Shown here: positions 11,606-23,707 of the stretch, in pieces
How positions within the stretch are numbered: the first letter of the stretch is position 1
How the letters are laid out: each line of letters opens with the position of its first letter
Assembly (NCBI RefSeq): GCF_023078275.1
Contig: NC_062975.1
Coordinates: 22,350,641 to 22,414,640 of the forward strand
Source of the DNA: Leguminivora glycinivorella
Taxonomy: Eukaryota > Arthropoda > Insecta > Lepidoptera > Tortricidae
DNA: 64,000 nucleotides
Direction of reading: 5' to 3'
The notes under the pieces: model-generated
What the model saw: the letters and a program-made list of their open reading frames with translations, nothing else
Told to the model about the DNA's origin: nothing
Database searches by the model: none
Translations under genes and position numbers: made by a program

Positions 11606-12855
11606 GATTGAATTGTTACGTTAGTTTGAATGAAACGGATTTTGGTTTTTTGAATGTGACTAAAAAGCTTTTGAAGGACCTGCGGAAACTTTATTTGAGT
11701 TAAACGATAGTAATGAGAAATACTCGTATGTTGTTTGTCATTCGATAAGTAGGAAGTATAAATTATAAATGCAGTGATTTTTGTAACGAAATCAAAATAC
11801 GTTACGTAAAGTCTTGTTAAAAGTATAATTTCTGTTTTTATGCATACATTAAATTTATCTATTTCAGACATATACCTATTTTTTGGCAATGCCTTACTTT
11901 TTAGGTAAATTTGCTACTTTAACTACTACAATCGTTATTTTCTATATTTTATCTTAAATTATTTTCTCTTTTCCATGAAAATAAACAAATTGCCTTAATC
12001 ATCAAAAACCAAAACGAAAACAAAATCCAAACCGACATTTGCGCAAAACGAAACGCCAAAAAGAATGAACGGCTCTACACCCCTCTCTTTCTCTCAATCA
12101 CAGGCAGAAAGTGACGGATAAATGCGTGTCCCAACCCTGTACCCTGCTCAATGCAGGGTTATCCAACACCCAGTATACATAGACACGTCACTCCGTTCAA
12201 AACCTCTTTTACAATAAGGTACAAGGCGGGCCTGGTTAAAATGGTTTTAAGTAGGGCTGCTACTTTAGGGTTCTCAAATTAGGAAGGGGAAAAAATGCCC
12301 AAACATCAGGTTTATTGACATTTTGTTAGCGATCATTAAGGATAGCCCCTCGCAGTTATCGATGTGTTTTAAAAATGTAACTTTTTTGTTAATGGGCGAG
12401 AATTAAAGTCAAATTAGAATTTTAAGTAAGGGTTGCACGATCGATCAACGTACCTTTTTGGGAGCAGATGGTGTATTTTTCTTCGGAAGTATTTCATAAA
12501 TATTCATTATTTATTTTAATTAACGCAAGTGGTTGCGGTTCTCCTGTAACAAAAGGTATTGGGATCTTTCTATTGAGTAGTCCTATGTATATTTTTCATT
12601 GCAATTTAAAAAGTAACGTTCTTATTACCGTGTCTTACAAATGACGTAAATATTAGTGTTACTGTAAATGTAAATAATTTATGTGGCTGAATACGTTTTT
12701 TCCAAAAAAACTTTTTTGGTACAAGCTTTAATCGCCGATTGTATTTTAACTGATTTTCATATTCACTGAGACAGAAATGAAGAGAAATATTTTTTTTACT
12801 TAGAATTACATGTCGATGGTATGGTATATACCTAAGTAGAATAAATTATTATTAA

Positions 12856-13290
12856 TTACGTTTTCCCCTCACTAGCTCCGAAACATGTGTATTGTCCTTT
12901 AGTTCCAGCGGGTAAAAACGCATTTTATCCACTAGTGGGTAAAGTAATTTGTCCTTAATTAAAGTCAAATTATCTGCTTTAAAATTGTTAAAAGTAGGTG
13001 AATCTAGTAATAAAGATGATTTACCACCTGTGGAACTAAGTACTGGAAGCAGTGGTAAACGCATTTTTTGCGTTGTAGTTTCCTCGCTACAGTGAGGGGA
13101 AAAGTTTTGTGTTACACTCGGGTGCAAATGTATTTTACTTCTCGTTTGTTAAAAAAACTCGCAAGTTCAGGATTCTATTCCCGAACCTTTCTACCTATTC
13201 TACCTACTTCCTTTAACTATAGAATCCTTTCACTTGCTCGTTTTTAAATTCCACACTCGGCGTTAAAATACAACTTTGCCTCCTTGTATA
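12856..13290 (-). repeat. ~430-bp dispersed repeat, copy 1
   Basis: Matches 63200-63640 in opposite orientation over most of its length. Shared landmarks include CACTAGTGGGTAAAGTAA, ACAACGCAAAAAATGCG (reversed here), TTACACTCGGGTGCAAATG and TTAACGCCGAGTGTGAAATT (reversed here). On the minus strand an ATG frame of 91 codons (12852-13127) includes PTFNNFK and LLYPLVDKMRFYPL. The other copy keeps similar codons but is frameshifted. Element class unknown. Confidence 0.75.
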
Positions 13291-13611
13291 ACAAATGACT
13301 ACTACTATCGGTGTATATCTTTATGAATGACAGTTCTAAGAACACAAAAATCCCACCTCACCTGGCCTCACAAATAGGTTGAGTTGTTTTACCTCAGAGT
13401 TCCTTAGACTACCTCCGGTCTCTATCATCTGTCGTTAATACTTTATAGGACCCATTGGGCGTCAGTCCGACGACCGGAAATGGCCTGTCAGTTTACTGTC
13501 ACTTTTTAGTTCTAATATTTCTAATTTAACTGTCAGTCCAGCGGACGTCTAACTTGCAAATATTTTTGCGAAGTTGCACTTAGACTGGAAACCGAGAAAA
13601 CGTCTAATTGT

Positions 13612-13920
13612 CTTAATAAACCGCGTGCCTTTCTAAACTTTGACGCAGGTGGAATCATCAACGAGCCATAGAATTTAAAATTGAATCGAAAATTTGAATT
13701 TCGCGTTTTTTCGTGTCAATATTTGGTTGACCGTGTCAAGCGTGTAAATCATCTATATTATTATTATGTCAAAGTAAAATGTGTAATCACAGTGCATATA
13801 CTGCCATCTCTCGACACAGGCTTAAAACTTTTGAACCTCAGTTTTGACGGTTTGGCCCATATTCTTAGCTTGATATGTGTTAAAATGTCAAATATTAATA
13901 TTAGCGCCATCTAGCCGAGC
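13612..13920 (+). repeat. Composite dispersed repeats shared with 57.0 and 58.9 kb
   Basis: 13612-13712 (GCGTGCCTTTCTAAACTTTG, then GGTGGAATCATCAACGAGCC) matches 56998-57130. 13760-13870 (TGCCATCTCTCGACACAGG, then TTTTGACGGTTTGGCCCATA) matches 59090-59170 reversed, and the flank to about 13985 matches 58905-58960 reversed. No gene is seen. Confidence 0.6.
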
Positions 13921-14557
13921 GTTCCCCAAAGGTTTTGAGGTACGTTTTCTTCTTAGACTTTATCTGTCTATACGGAGTTACATAATGTCTTTGATTATGG
14001 GCACCGTAAAACTTTTTGGTACCGCTGGTTACGCCACCTGTCGTCTTCAAGCTGAATCGATGTAGAGATTGCAAAGCTTTTTAAACTGTGAAGTAAGCGC
14101 CGAAGTTCAAACGTTATACAAAAGATGGCAAGAGTTGACTGCTTCGAGAAAATAATTGCACCGTAGATTAGTTACGTACTAGTGTACCAAAATATTATGT
14201 AGGCAAGTACCGAGATTTAAATAAGTAAAAACTTTTTTTTAATAGAGGAATTTTTGAAAGTTTTTATTTATGGATAAAAATAATACACATACAACGATCT
14301 GTACCTATTTTGAATGTGGGATAAATAGTGATGTCACTGAACAATAAATTATAATAGTTACGTTTCTCGCCGTTACCCACTTTATTTATTTTTAAATATA
14401 GATAAGTACGTAAAAATATGTCAAAATTGACATTTTAAAAGTGAATGAGAACTGACTTGATGAACCCGTCATCATAAATATTGAGCTAAATGATTTTCAT
14501 GCACGTAAAATAAATAATGAACGCTACTTAATGAGAGCTCTTTGATAAATAAAAAAA

Positions 14558-14895
14558 TAGATGGGCCACATTCTTCAAAGTTGTCCACCACACTTTTTTT
14601 GTAACATGGGTATTTTTTACGTGATTCATACTCAGAATCGAGAGGTCTTTCGATCCTGATAGGAGAAAAAAAATGTCCAAAGATTTCCATACATTTTTCA
14701 AACCTTCCATTCCGTTACCGCCATATAAAATGTATGAAAAAATGGTGACGGAATGGGAAAAAACCTTGGGACACTATTTTTCTCCTATTAGCATTGAAAG
14801 AGCTCGCGATTCTGAGTGGAAAATACATAAAAAATTCCAAATAATTATGTACAAAAAAAGTGGGGTGGACAACATTAAAAAAAAATGGCTCAGAT
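14558..14895. mobile_element. Foldback element, ~150-bp arms, copy 1
   Basis: Almost the whole 338 bp folds on itself: the left arm (AAAGTTGTCCACCACACTTT ... CATTCCGTTACCG) is the imperfect complement of the right arm (TGACGGAATGGG ... AAAGTGGGGTGGACAAC). The open frames on both strands here are by-products of the symmetry. A second copy is at 55368-55935. Confidence 0.8.
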
Positions 14896-17249
14896 ATAGC
14901 CTTCTCTCCTTTGACGAAAAAGTGATTAAAAATAACGAAAAGATTAAAAAAAGGCTCGATGGGATTAAATAAGCGCAGGTATTTAGGTGCGTGAAGTAAC
15001 ACAAAAGTATAATTTGATTATTTTATTTCCAAAATACGGTAAAAAAGATATACACTTGCTTTTTACAGTATCCTTAAAACTACTTAAATTATCACATAGT
15101 TACAACACCTACCTATATTATAAAATATAATTTCTCTAAACTGACTGGTATAAAAACATTGGTATCCAATAGATGTACCAATACGGGTCAATACCCGAAC
15201 TTCCACTGGGAGCTATAAAATATGCTATAATATATATATACACGTGAAACACAGGAAGAAACCTTTTGAGCTTTGTGGTCTTGTGAGCGCCACAAAAATG
15301 GTGTCGCTGCGAAGTTGCGTCAAGCAGCAGCCATAAAGACGACTTTACATCGACGCTCGGGACTCTCGGGAGACACTAAGGTTATGTCTTGTCATGTGCT
15401 CACATAAATAAAAAAGCACGATTATGTGTTGTATTTTTCAGTTGGTAACAACGGATCTATATTTTCATAGACGAAAGTTAAACAGTCATTAAGGAATGAA
15501 CTTTAAATGTTTTTGAGTTAGTTATGAATCTTTAAAGTTTTTTAATATTGTTTTATACAAAAGTAGGTACGAGCGTACAAAAATAGTATTTAAAAAATTA
15601 CCAAATATGTAACTATAATCAAAGAAAATATCACATTGTAAAAAGTTATATCCTAAACAAACTATGCTTGTCTATAACTTAAACAGATATTTTTGTTGAA
15701 CATTTTCATTTTTTATTCAGAATTTCTTTGCATACCTATATACAACAATAGTTCAGTAATAAATAAAACCTTATTTAACATTACGTTAAACAGTTTATAA
15801 TGCGTCTTCCTGACATCCGTCATCCCTAAATTTATCAGGATTTCATGAATAGTATTTAACCATAAAATATATACATAATAATTATATTTACACCTAACTA
15901 ATTAATTGAGCATAACCATGGACGGAACTTATTTTTAATAATAGGTATCAGTACTGGACGGAATATTGAGGTAGTTCGGTAAAACAAAAACTATATCCAT
16001 TCAGCTTATACTATGGATATATCCCGATTCCACCTATTTCATTGTCTGTAGTATTTAAAAAATAAAACCGAACAAACTGTCGCATAATATATTTAAAAAA
16101 GAGACTCATTTGCGCTTGCATTAATAAAATGATTGGATGGTGAATAGCAGTGCACATTTAGACAAGAAATATCATTTTACATGCTCTAAAAGTGCGAAAA
16201 GTGCACTGCAATCGATAAAAATCGAAATATCGTTATCCGCTTCTCAATCACTTTTGTATATGTCTCATAAAGGGGCATATGAGGCAATGTTGATGTTCTA
16301 TTTTAAGATGTTTAAAACATAAATATTAAATTTTGTTTTTGCAATATCTTTCCGAATTGTTGATTAATAGTGAAACTTGCATAAATCATTTTATGCAAGT
16401 CATAAAGACGTATATAAGGAGATGTTGATGTTGTAGGTATTTTATGATTTTTGACGTATAAATATTTAAGTTTGTCAATATATCGAAGTTGCAAACAATC
16501 ACGATAGCTAGTTAATTAATAGTGAAACTAGCATAGGTAATTTATTAAAGAAACAAATTTCCCTCTCAGACAGAACGCTACATTTCATGCAGCGATGGAG
16601 AAGAACAAAAACTGTGTATTTTATTTACAGGTACTTATTTACAATACTACACCTTAAATAATATCAACCATAGCTCACAGTGGAACCATAACAAAATATG
16701 GTACATAATTTTATAAGTTATTTATAAGGAGATATTTCGGTACACATCCCAACACTTATTCATATTTTCGAGATAGCGAATTTGATCCGCAAATTGTATA
16801 TTACAAATTATTAGGTAAAAGAAAATATGAAGATTTGAAAGACAAGTATTCACACAAAGTAAATACAGCATTCAAATGGTGACATACATTTACAAAATTC
16901 GTCATCATCTGGTTTTACTCCGCGCTTATAATAATGACAAAAATACGAGTAGTATTCGATTATCGATGCTATACCTCTATTTCATCATAAGCATATAATG
17001 GTCTTGGCATTGGACCTTTCTTTTGGAATTCTTACGACCATGAGCTTAATAAGGGCCCTGATACAGTTAAATTAAGATAAATTAATCCAAAATGTCGTGA
17101 CTGTTGACATTTTGAAGCCAAGGGCACGAAATTCTCCTTACGGAACTAAAGCTGGGTGGCTGTGAATGATGGCGTTTTTATCATTTATCGCAGTGGATAA
17201 AGCCGCATAAGCTGCAGATAAAAACACGATCATTGGGCCTGGTAAAGTC
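14896..17249. other. 3' flank and probable 3' UTR of the elongase
   Basis: No recognised element except a diverged two-unit repeat at about 16263-16550 (units share ATGTTGATGTT and ATTAATAGTGAAACT). The minus-strand transcript of the elongase must end in here. Minus-strand AATAAA hexamers (TTTATT on the plus strand) occur at 16620-16625 and 16541-16546, but which site is used cannot be told. Confidence 0.45.
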
Positions 17250-17565
17250 TTATTGCACCTTTTCTTTTCCTCTGACATCACCATTTAGGCATCCGTTTTT
17301 GATGTGACCGTTACCATTTGAGATTTTTCCATTCTCGAGTCCATTTGGAACTTTGCCGTTCATTTCTTGGCCGTTGGGAATCTTGCCATTGATTTCTTGG
17401 GTGGATTCTTGGCCATTGGGTATGTGGCCGTTCCTGGCGTATCCGTTGGTGATGGTGTTGTTGTTGGTGGGTGGTTTGGGCTTCTTCTTGTAGGCTTGGA
17501 TGTAGAAGTTGGTGAAGAGGACGATGAAGATGGTGGAGTGAAGCACGAGGCCGAAGGCGATGATC
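17250..17565 (-). CDS. Elongase last coding exon (visible exon 5)
   Basis: The acceptor TTCCCAG ends at 17566. The first base completes an Arg codon split from the previous exon. It encodes IIAFGLVLHSTIFIVLFTNF, the last membrane segment, then YIQAYKKKPKPP and a hydrophilic tail of about 70 residues with twelve Asn-Gly pairs in imperfect NGKIPNGQE-like repeats, ending GKEKVQ before TAA (17250-17252). The basic YIQAYKKK stretch is typical of the family's cytosolic end; the Asn-Gly tail is far longer than in many elongases. No KKxx retrieval signal is at the extreme end. Confidence 0.95.
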
Positions 17566-20500
17566 CTGGGAATATTTAAATGTTTCGTTAGTGTAGTAAA
17601 ATTAAATAATGAGTACTAAGTACGTATTTGAATGCACGGAGTTTCAGAACGAAAACCAACATTATATCCTAATATACTGTTGAGATTCCCAACCAATCAA
17701 CCACAGCATCAAATCATGTGTAAATCATGTGTGTGTGAGTTAAAGTGTGTAAGTATGTGAGATTTCTTGTGACGTGGATTTTGGTTTAGTTTTTTTTTTA
17801 ATCTAACCTGTCTACGCATGATGGATACTGTTATCAATACGATAAAGTAAATACATATTTTTTATACATTTGAAATTTTGAAAGGGCTGATTTTTATTAC
17901 TATCGCGATCGCGCTAGATCTTCAGATACCAGAGACTATATCGATATGTATGCTACGGCCATAAAAACTACATTACAGTTAGACCAAGACGTTATAATAC
18001 AATTTAGAAATAAATCTTCTATATGTCAGTACAGAGGTTTAAAATCCCGAAATGTTCAGAATATTATGTATATTACAATGAAATAATGTACAACACGAAT
18101 GCATCTTTACAAGTGCACAAGCACTAACAGTGACCGCGCTCCTTGCTCGAGTGCACATTGCACTGCATTCTCCATTGCAACTCTTTTCAACATCCTGATT
18201 TGTAAACCTCGGGCAAGGGCATTTGTTAGAGATTTGGAAAGAAACAATGGCTTTATTAAGCGTAAAACAATTACTTAAATCAATTATAGTTTTCCTCGAG
18301 GTAGAGTATTAATTGAAATAATTCGACTGAAATAAATTGAAAAAAATTTAATCAAACTATAACGTAACATCGCCGTCGACTTAAATTGCACGAAGGGATG
18401 TAGTGTCACCGTCAACGTCATAATTTCAAAGTAATTAATAAATAAATAAAATAAATATTGGGGACACCTTACACAGATCAACTTAGCCCCAAACTAAGCA
18501 AAGCTTGTACTATGGGTGCTAAGCGACGATATACATACTTATATGCATAGAAAACATCCATGACTCAGGAACAAATATCTGTGCTCATCACACAAATAAA
18601 TGCCCTTACCGGGATTCGAACCCAGCAACGCGGCTTAGCAGGCAGGGTCACTACCGACTGAGCCAGACCGGTAATTAAACGTAAAGCCTGATCAGCAATA
18701 TTATGACTACGCGCCATGTAGCGAAATTTCATTAGTAGAGAACGGATTTCGGGTAGCGATTTAAATGTTAATATGGATATGACTCGCATAATTTTTTTTT
18801 TTTTACACAAAAATAAATGTATCGGAACATAAAAATAAAACCCTTTTTGATGCTTTTGTGAATATTGGTTAAAGATTATGATGATAATAAATTAAAAATA
18901 TGTCTGTAAATTTTTTTATAGTTTATTTTATTTATTTATTAAAGTACCTATTAACTAGGCAAGGTCACCGAGGTCTGAACCCGCCGGTAAGGTTCCCATA
19001 AGGCTAGCTGCGTTCCCCCTTTGGACCGCAATGCCAATGTTTATTTATTTAAGTTCTCCTTCTTGAATATTTCGTCTGCGCATTGCACACTTCTATTACG
19101 ACTCAAAGAATAGACAAATTAAAATAAAATTCGCTTCCTGTACACAAACTCCTTTATTTAGAATAAAATACTTTTCTTTAGTATTTCTGTAGTTTGTTGC
19201 AAAAATAACATTAATTTAATCTAATTATTCGGCGAAGTTTGCGGTGTGCGATGTATAATAAGAAAAAATTGTAAGACCTTATTATAAACCACATGAAATT
19301 TATTTAAAAAATTGCACTAGTCATATCTATAATTATTAAAAATCGTTACCTGAGATCCGCTCTCTAGATATTCATTAGAATTATTTTCTTCATATTACCT
19401 CGTGTGTTCATAAGTTTTGAGACGAATCTAAAAAGTTGAATTTGAAATAAGAACATGCCACATCCAGTGTTTCAAATTTTGAATTTGGAACCTTTTAATT
19501 TTAAAAAGGATATTTTATTCGATTATTTGTCTATCTTTATCGCGATGGCGGGAAAGAAAGGTCAACGGTGATTTCGTTGTATGAAGCCGGTGCAAAACCT
19601 ATGGAGATTTTCAATCAGATTAAAAGTATTGGAGCTAGTCGCAATTTTGTATATTATACCTTCAAGAGGTACAGGGACACCCAATCAATTGCTGATCGAC
19701 CAATTATTGTACATCGATAGTCCTATGTTTGACATATTACAATAAATTTTTTCAGTTTTTATAGTGTCAGTTTTTTTCTCGTCTCAAAACTTATGAACAC
19801 AAGAGGCATACTGAATTGTCAATAGCGCCCTCTTGAGAATAGTCATTTATTTCTATCATCATTTGTCATTTATTTATCAGGCTTTAAATGATGTCACTGT
19901 TATCACATATGCCGTGCAAAGTTTGCATAGTAAAACTAAACGGGTCTACTCCATGTATTATTAATTTGTATGTTTTTTAACCTTACCTTGGATATCCACA
20001 GTCGAAGAAGAGAGCGCTGATTGAGTGGAACAGTACCATGTAGAATTGGATCTGGAAAAAAGCAAATATTTTTTTTTAAACTATAGGTAAGTACTAAACT
20101 GCTGTATTATTTAAAACATCTAACGAAAATTTGAGAAAAATACGCTTGCACTTTAATATGACGATCAAAGTGGCTAGCACAACGTCTTAAGTAAACCCAA
20201 ATTAAAATTGCGGTTGAAATTTTGCTCTATCTAATAAAAATCATACACACAACAAGATTCCTTATACGTTTATAATTTTATTAAACGTTTAAAGATTTTG
20301 GGAAAATCTCACAGATTATTTAAAACATTCACAAAAAACTTTATTTTTTACATTTCGAAATCTCAGAAGTTCTTAGAATGATACGTAGGTAAAAGTATAA
20401 ATTATTAAATAAAATTGAAAATTGCGTCGTCTTGGTTACTTAATCTAACTGGTACAACGATTCTAAATGGCCCTCTTAAGATATCTCATTATGAATGCGA

Positions 20501-23500
20501 CCTGCCAAACTGCGATACTATATCTCGTTACGGAATTGACAACTTGATCGATTAGTTAAGACAGAAAGTGTAACTGATACCACCGCTTTCGTAAATCAGC
20601 ATGTGGTAGCAATGACGTTTAATTTTTCTAAGCTAGCTTTTTCCGCGGCTTCGCTAGCGTTAGAAAGAGACAAAATGTAGCCTATGTCACTCTCCATCCC
20701 TTCAACTATCTCCACTTAAAAATGACGTCAATTCGTCGCTCCGTTATGCCGTGAAAGATGGACAAACAAACAGACACATAAACTATCCCATTCATAATAT
20801 TAGTATAGATTATTCCTCTAAATAAATTTCTGCAATACCTACTACAAAAAAGTCCTACAAAAAGTTGCCTGGAAGAGACCGCTCTTACGGTAATATTGAC
20901 TGCCTCATTCTAACGTGTGTAAATTATGGTAAACTAATAATCTCTCTTTAAATTTTTTTTTGAAGTGCAATGAATTTTTAACCCCCGACGCAAGAACGAC
21001 GTGATGTTATAAATTTGACGTGTCTGTCTGTTTGTGTGTGTGTCTGTGTCATAGTAGCTCCCGAACGGATGAACCGATTCAGACTTAGTTTTTTTTTGTT
21101 TCAAAGCTGAATTAGTCGGGAGTGTTCCTCCCCATGTTTTATGAAAATCGGTCCACTATGTCGGGGGTTATTTCAAAATTTTATTTTGTGGTTATGTCAA
21201 TATTTACTCTGCATTCACTTGCACTTGATTACAAATTGTTTGCAATGTCACAGTTTCGTTTTTTTTCAACCCCTTATTTGCCAAGAGTGGCACTGAAGCT
21301 TTAGTAGTTTCATGTGTTCTGCCTACCCCTTTATGGGATACAGGCGTGATTGTATGTATGTATGTAACTACGTTGAAGTTTCGTCACAAACTCAGCTCTC
21401 CAGCACCAAACTCCCCGGGAAGCTCGTCTTAATGCATGGAACTCCAAACTCAACGATGCATCGCTACATATAGCACCAGCGGAACGACCTGCCTCCCGGC
21501 GGAAAGGAAAAGTGGGCAGTCTGGAAAGCTCTCAACAGACTCAGGACGGGAGTGGGACGATCAAAGGATAATCTCCAGAAATGGGGGATTGGGCGACATG
21601 GGGACATACTCTGCGATTGTGGCGTCCCCCAAACAACAACACATATGAGACAGTGCCCCCGGTGCTCAACAACGTGTACTGAAGAAGATCTCTTAAGGGC
21701 TACCCCTCGAGGGCTTGAAGTGGCTAAGCATTGGCAAACCAAAATTTAGTTTTACTTATTGATCCCTTTACACGAAGAAGAAGAAGAAGATGTAACTACG
21801 TAAAAGAACGCTGGGGTGGCTTCCAGATCACTAATTCGACGTATATCTGTCATAGCCTGTCAGTTTTTTCCACCATGCCATACGATAGTACTCTTTATTA
21901 TACTGTGACCATACCTTAGTAATTACTTAACAATCTGAACGTGCTTATACCATCCGGCAGACTTATAATGTGTAGGCCCCTTTTCCAACTTTCAAGGCAC
22001 TTTTATCTGTGTGACAACTATTAGTACCTATAAATTCCGTCGCGACATTTTTCTGTAAACAATATTAATTATCTAAACACACATAATGAGTGTAATGATT
22101 TTGATTTAAAATAAAAAAAAAAAAAAATTTCTAAATCAAATTCTGCATAACTTATTATCTAAACACATTAACTTTCACATTAACCTGATTGGTGGGAAAA
22201 CCGGATCTACTTCAAAACACATGGTTATAGAGTAGTCAATGGGTATATTTGATAACAAGTCGAGACAAGAGAACGTAAAAATCTCGTTTAATTACCTACA
22301 TGTCACGTTGGAATGAATAAAGGTTACTTCCGGATGTCAAATCCAGCTGCTTTGCTATAGGGAACTGTAGTTAAAATAAAATATTTTATACCAAGCACGA
22401 ATGGAAATCACGAAAGAAACATCAGATTATATCGCTCGTGCGTAAGAAAAACATCGGCGTCAAATTTATTTCTAAATCCAATTTCTATTTAATAATAATA
22501 AGTCAGGTAGAAATATATAAAGTAACTGAGTTGATCGTGACGTCACTCAATTCGATTTCATATAAATTCAATTTTAGCAAGTCGTCCAAATTTGTTTTGA
22601 CAGTTCTTAAAAAGAAGCTGATTTGACTAGAAGGCCTATTGCGGATATTGCCGCCATTGCTGTCCGCCGCCGCATTATTACGTTAATTTTATCACAATAA
22701 GACCCACTTGCACCAACAACTTAACTCAGGTTTAGTGGGCTGTCAACTGTCAAATTCCATATAAAATGGTGGATTAACCTGAGGGTTAACCCTCCATTTT
22801 TGTTGGTGCAAGTGGCCCTAAGTTATGTAGCTGTGCTACGCGCAACAGTAACATTTGACATCATCACATCACAATCCGGACGTCAAACATAAACTTCTGA
22901 TAAGTTGTCTTTTTCGCTCGCTAGATTGCGCCTCAAGTACTGCTTAAGGACGAAAACTAAACGAACGCGATAGTGCGCGAGTTAGCAGCGGGCGCCGCCA
23001 AGTTGTCCAAAACAGATTCATTCTTGTCTACATTTTGATCGACGCTTGAAGACCGGAGATGTATGCGCTATCATACGGCACGACTAAAATGTATACCTAG
23101 ACTTGAATGGTCAAAACCTGTGTGCGTAGCCGAATGCACGAACGCTCACGATGATATCTGTTTCGTAGCTATCTATCTATATCGCTCTTACGTATTGGCG
23201 CGACAGAGCTAGACTGCATTTCTGTCGGCGTCTGGCGTCGATGATGATTCGGCTACCCGGCTGTAGCCAAGAATGGCAAGAATACAGTTATTGGTCTTCG
23301 TGGCGAAAGATACGCAACTGGCTCTGTTGTCGCCGCACTGAAGAGAGAAAAAGAAAGATAATGCGATACGCTACAGACCGTTAGCAATAATACTCTTGGC
23401 AAGTGATCCTATTTTGGACGACTGCGACGGACACGCCGCTCGCCGCTATCAGCGTTTTTCCTCGTCCAACAGTCGCAAGCCAAACGCACACAAATAACCT

Positions 23501-23672
23501 AACCACAAAATTAAAATTTTGAAAAATCGCCCGACCGTGACATATTTAGTAGACCGATTTTCATGAAACATGGCTAAGAACACTCTCGACTAAGTCAGCT
23601 TTCAGATAAAAAAAACTAAATCTAAATCGGTTCATCCGTTCGGGGGCTACGATGCCACAGACAGACACACAC

Positions 23673-23707
<35 letters not shown>

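Noticed and set aside
14472..15004. Cluster of six open frames on both strands
   Set aside because: All lie in or beside the foldback element 14558-14895 and have no independent protein character.
17367..17579. Plus-strand open frame over the last elongase exon
   Set aside because: It is the antisense of a proven coding exon with biased codons; its Gly/Val-rich product mirrors the Asn-Gly-rich tail.
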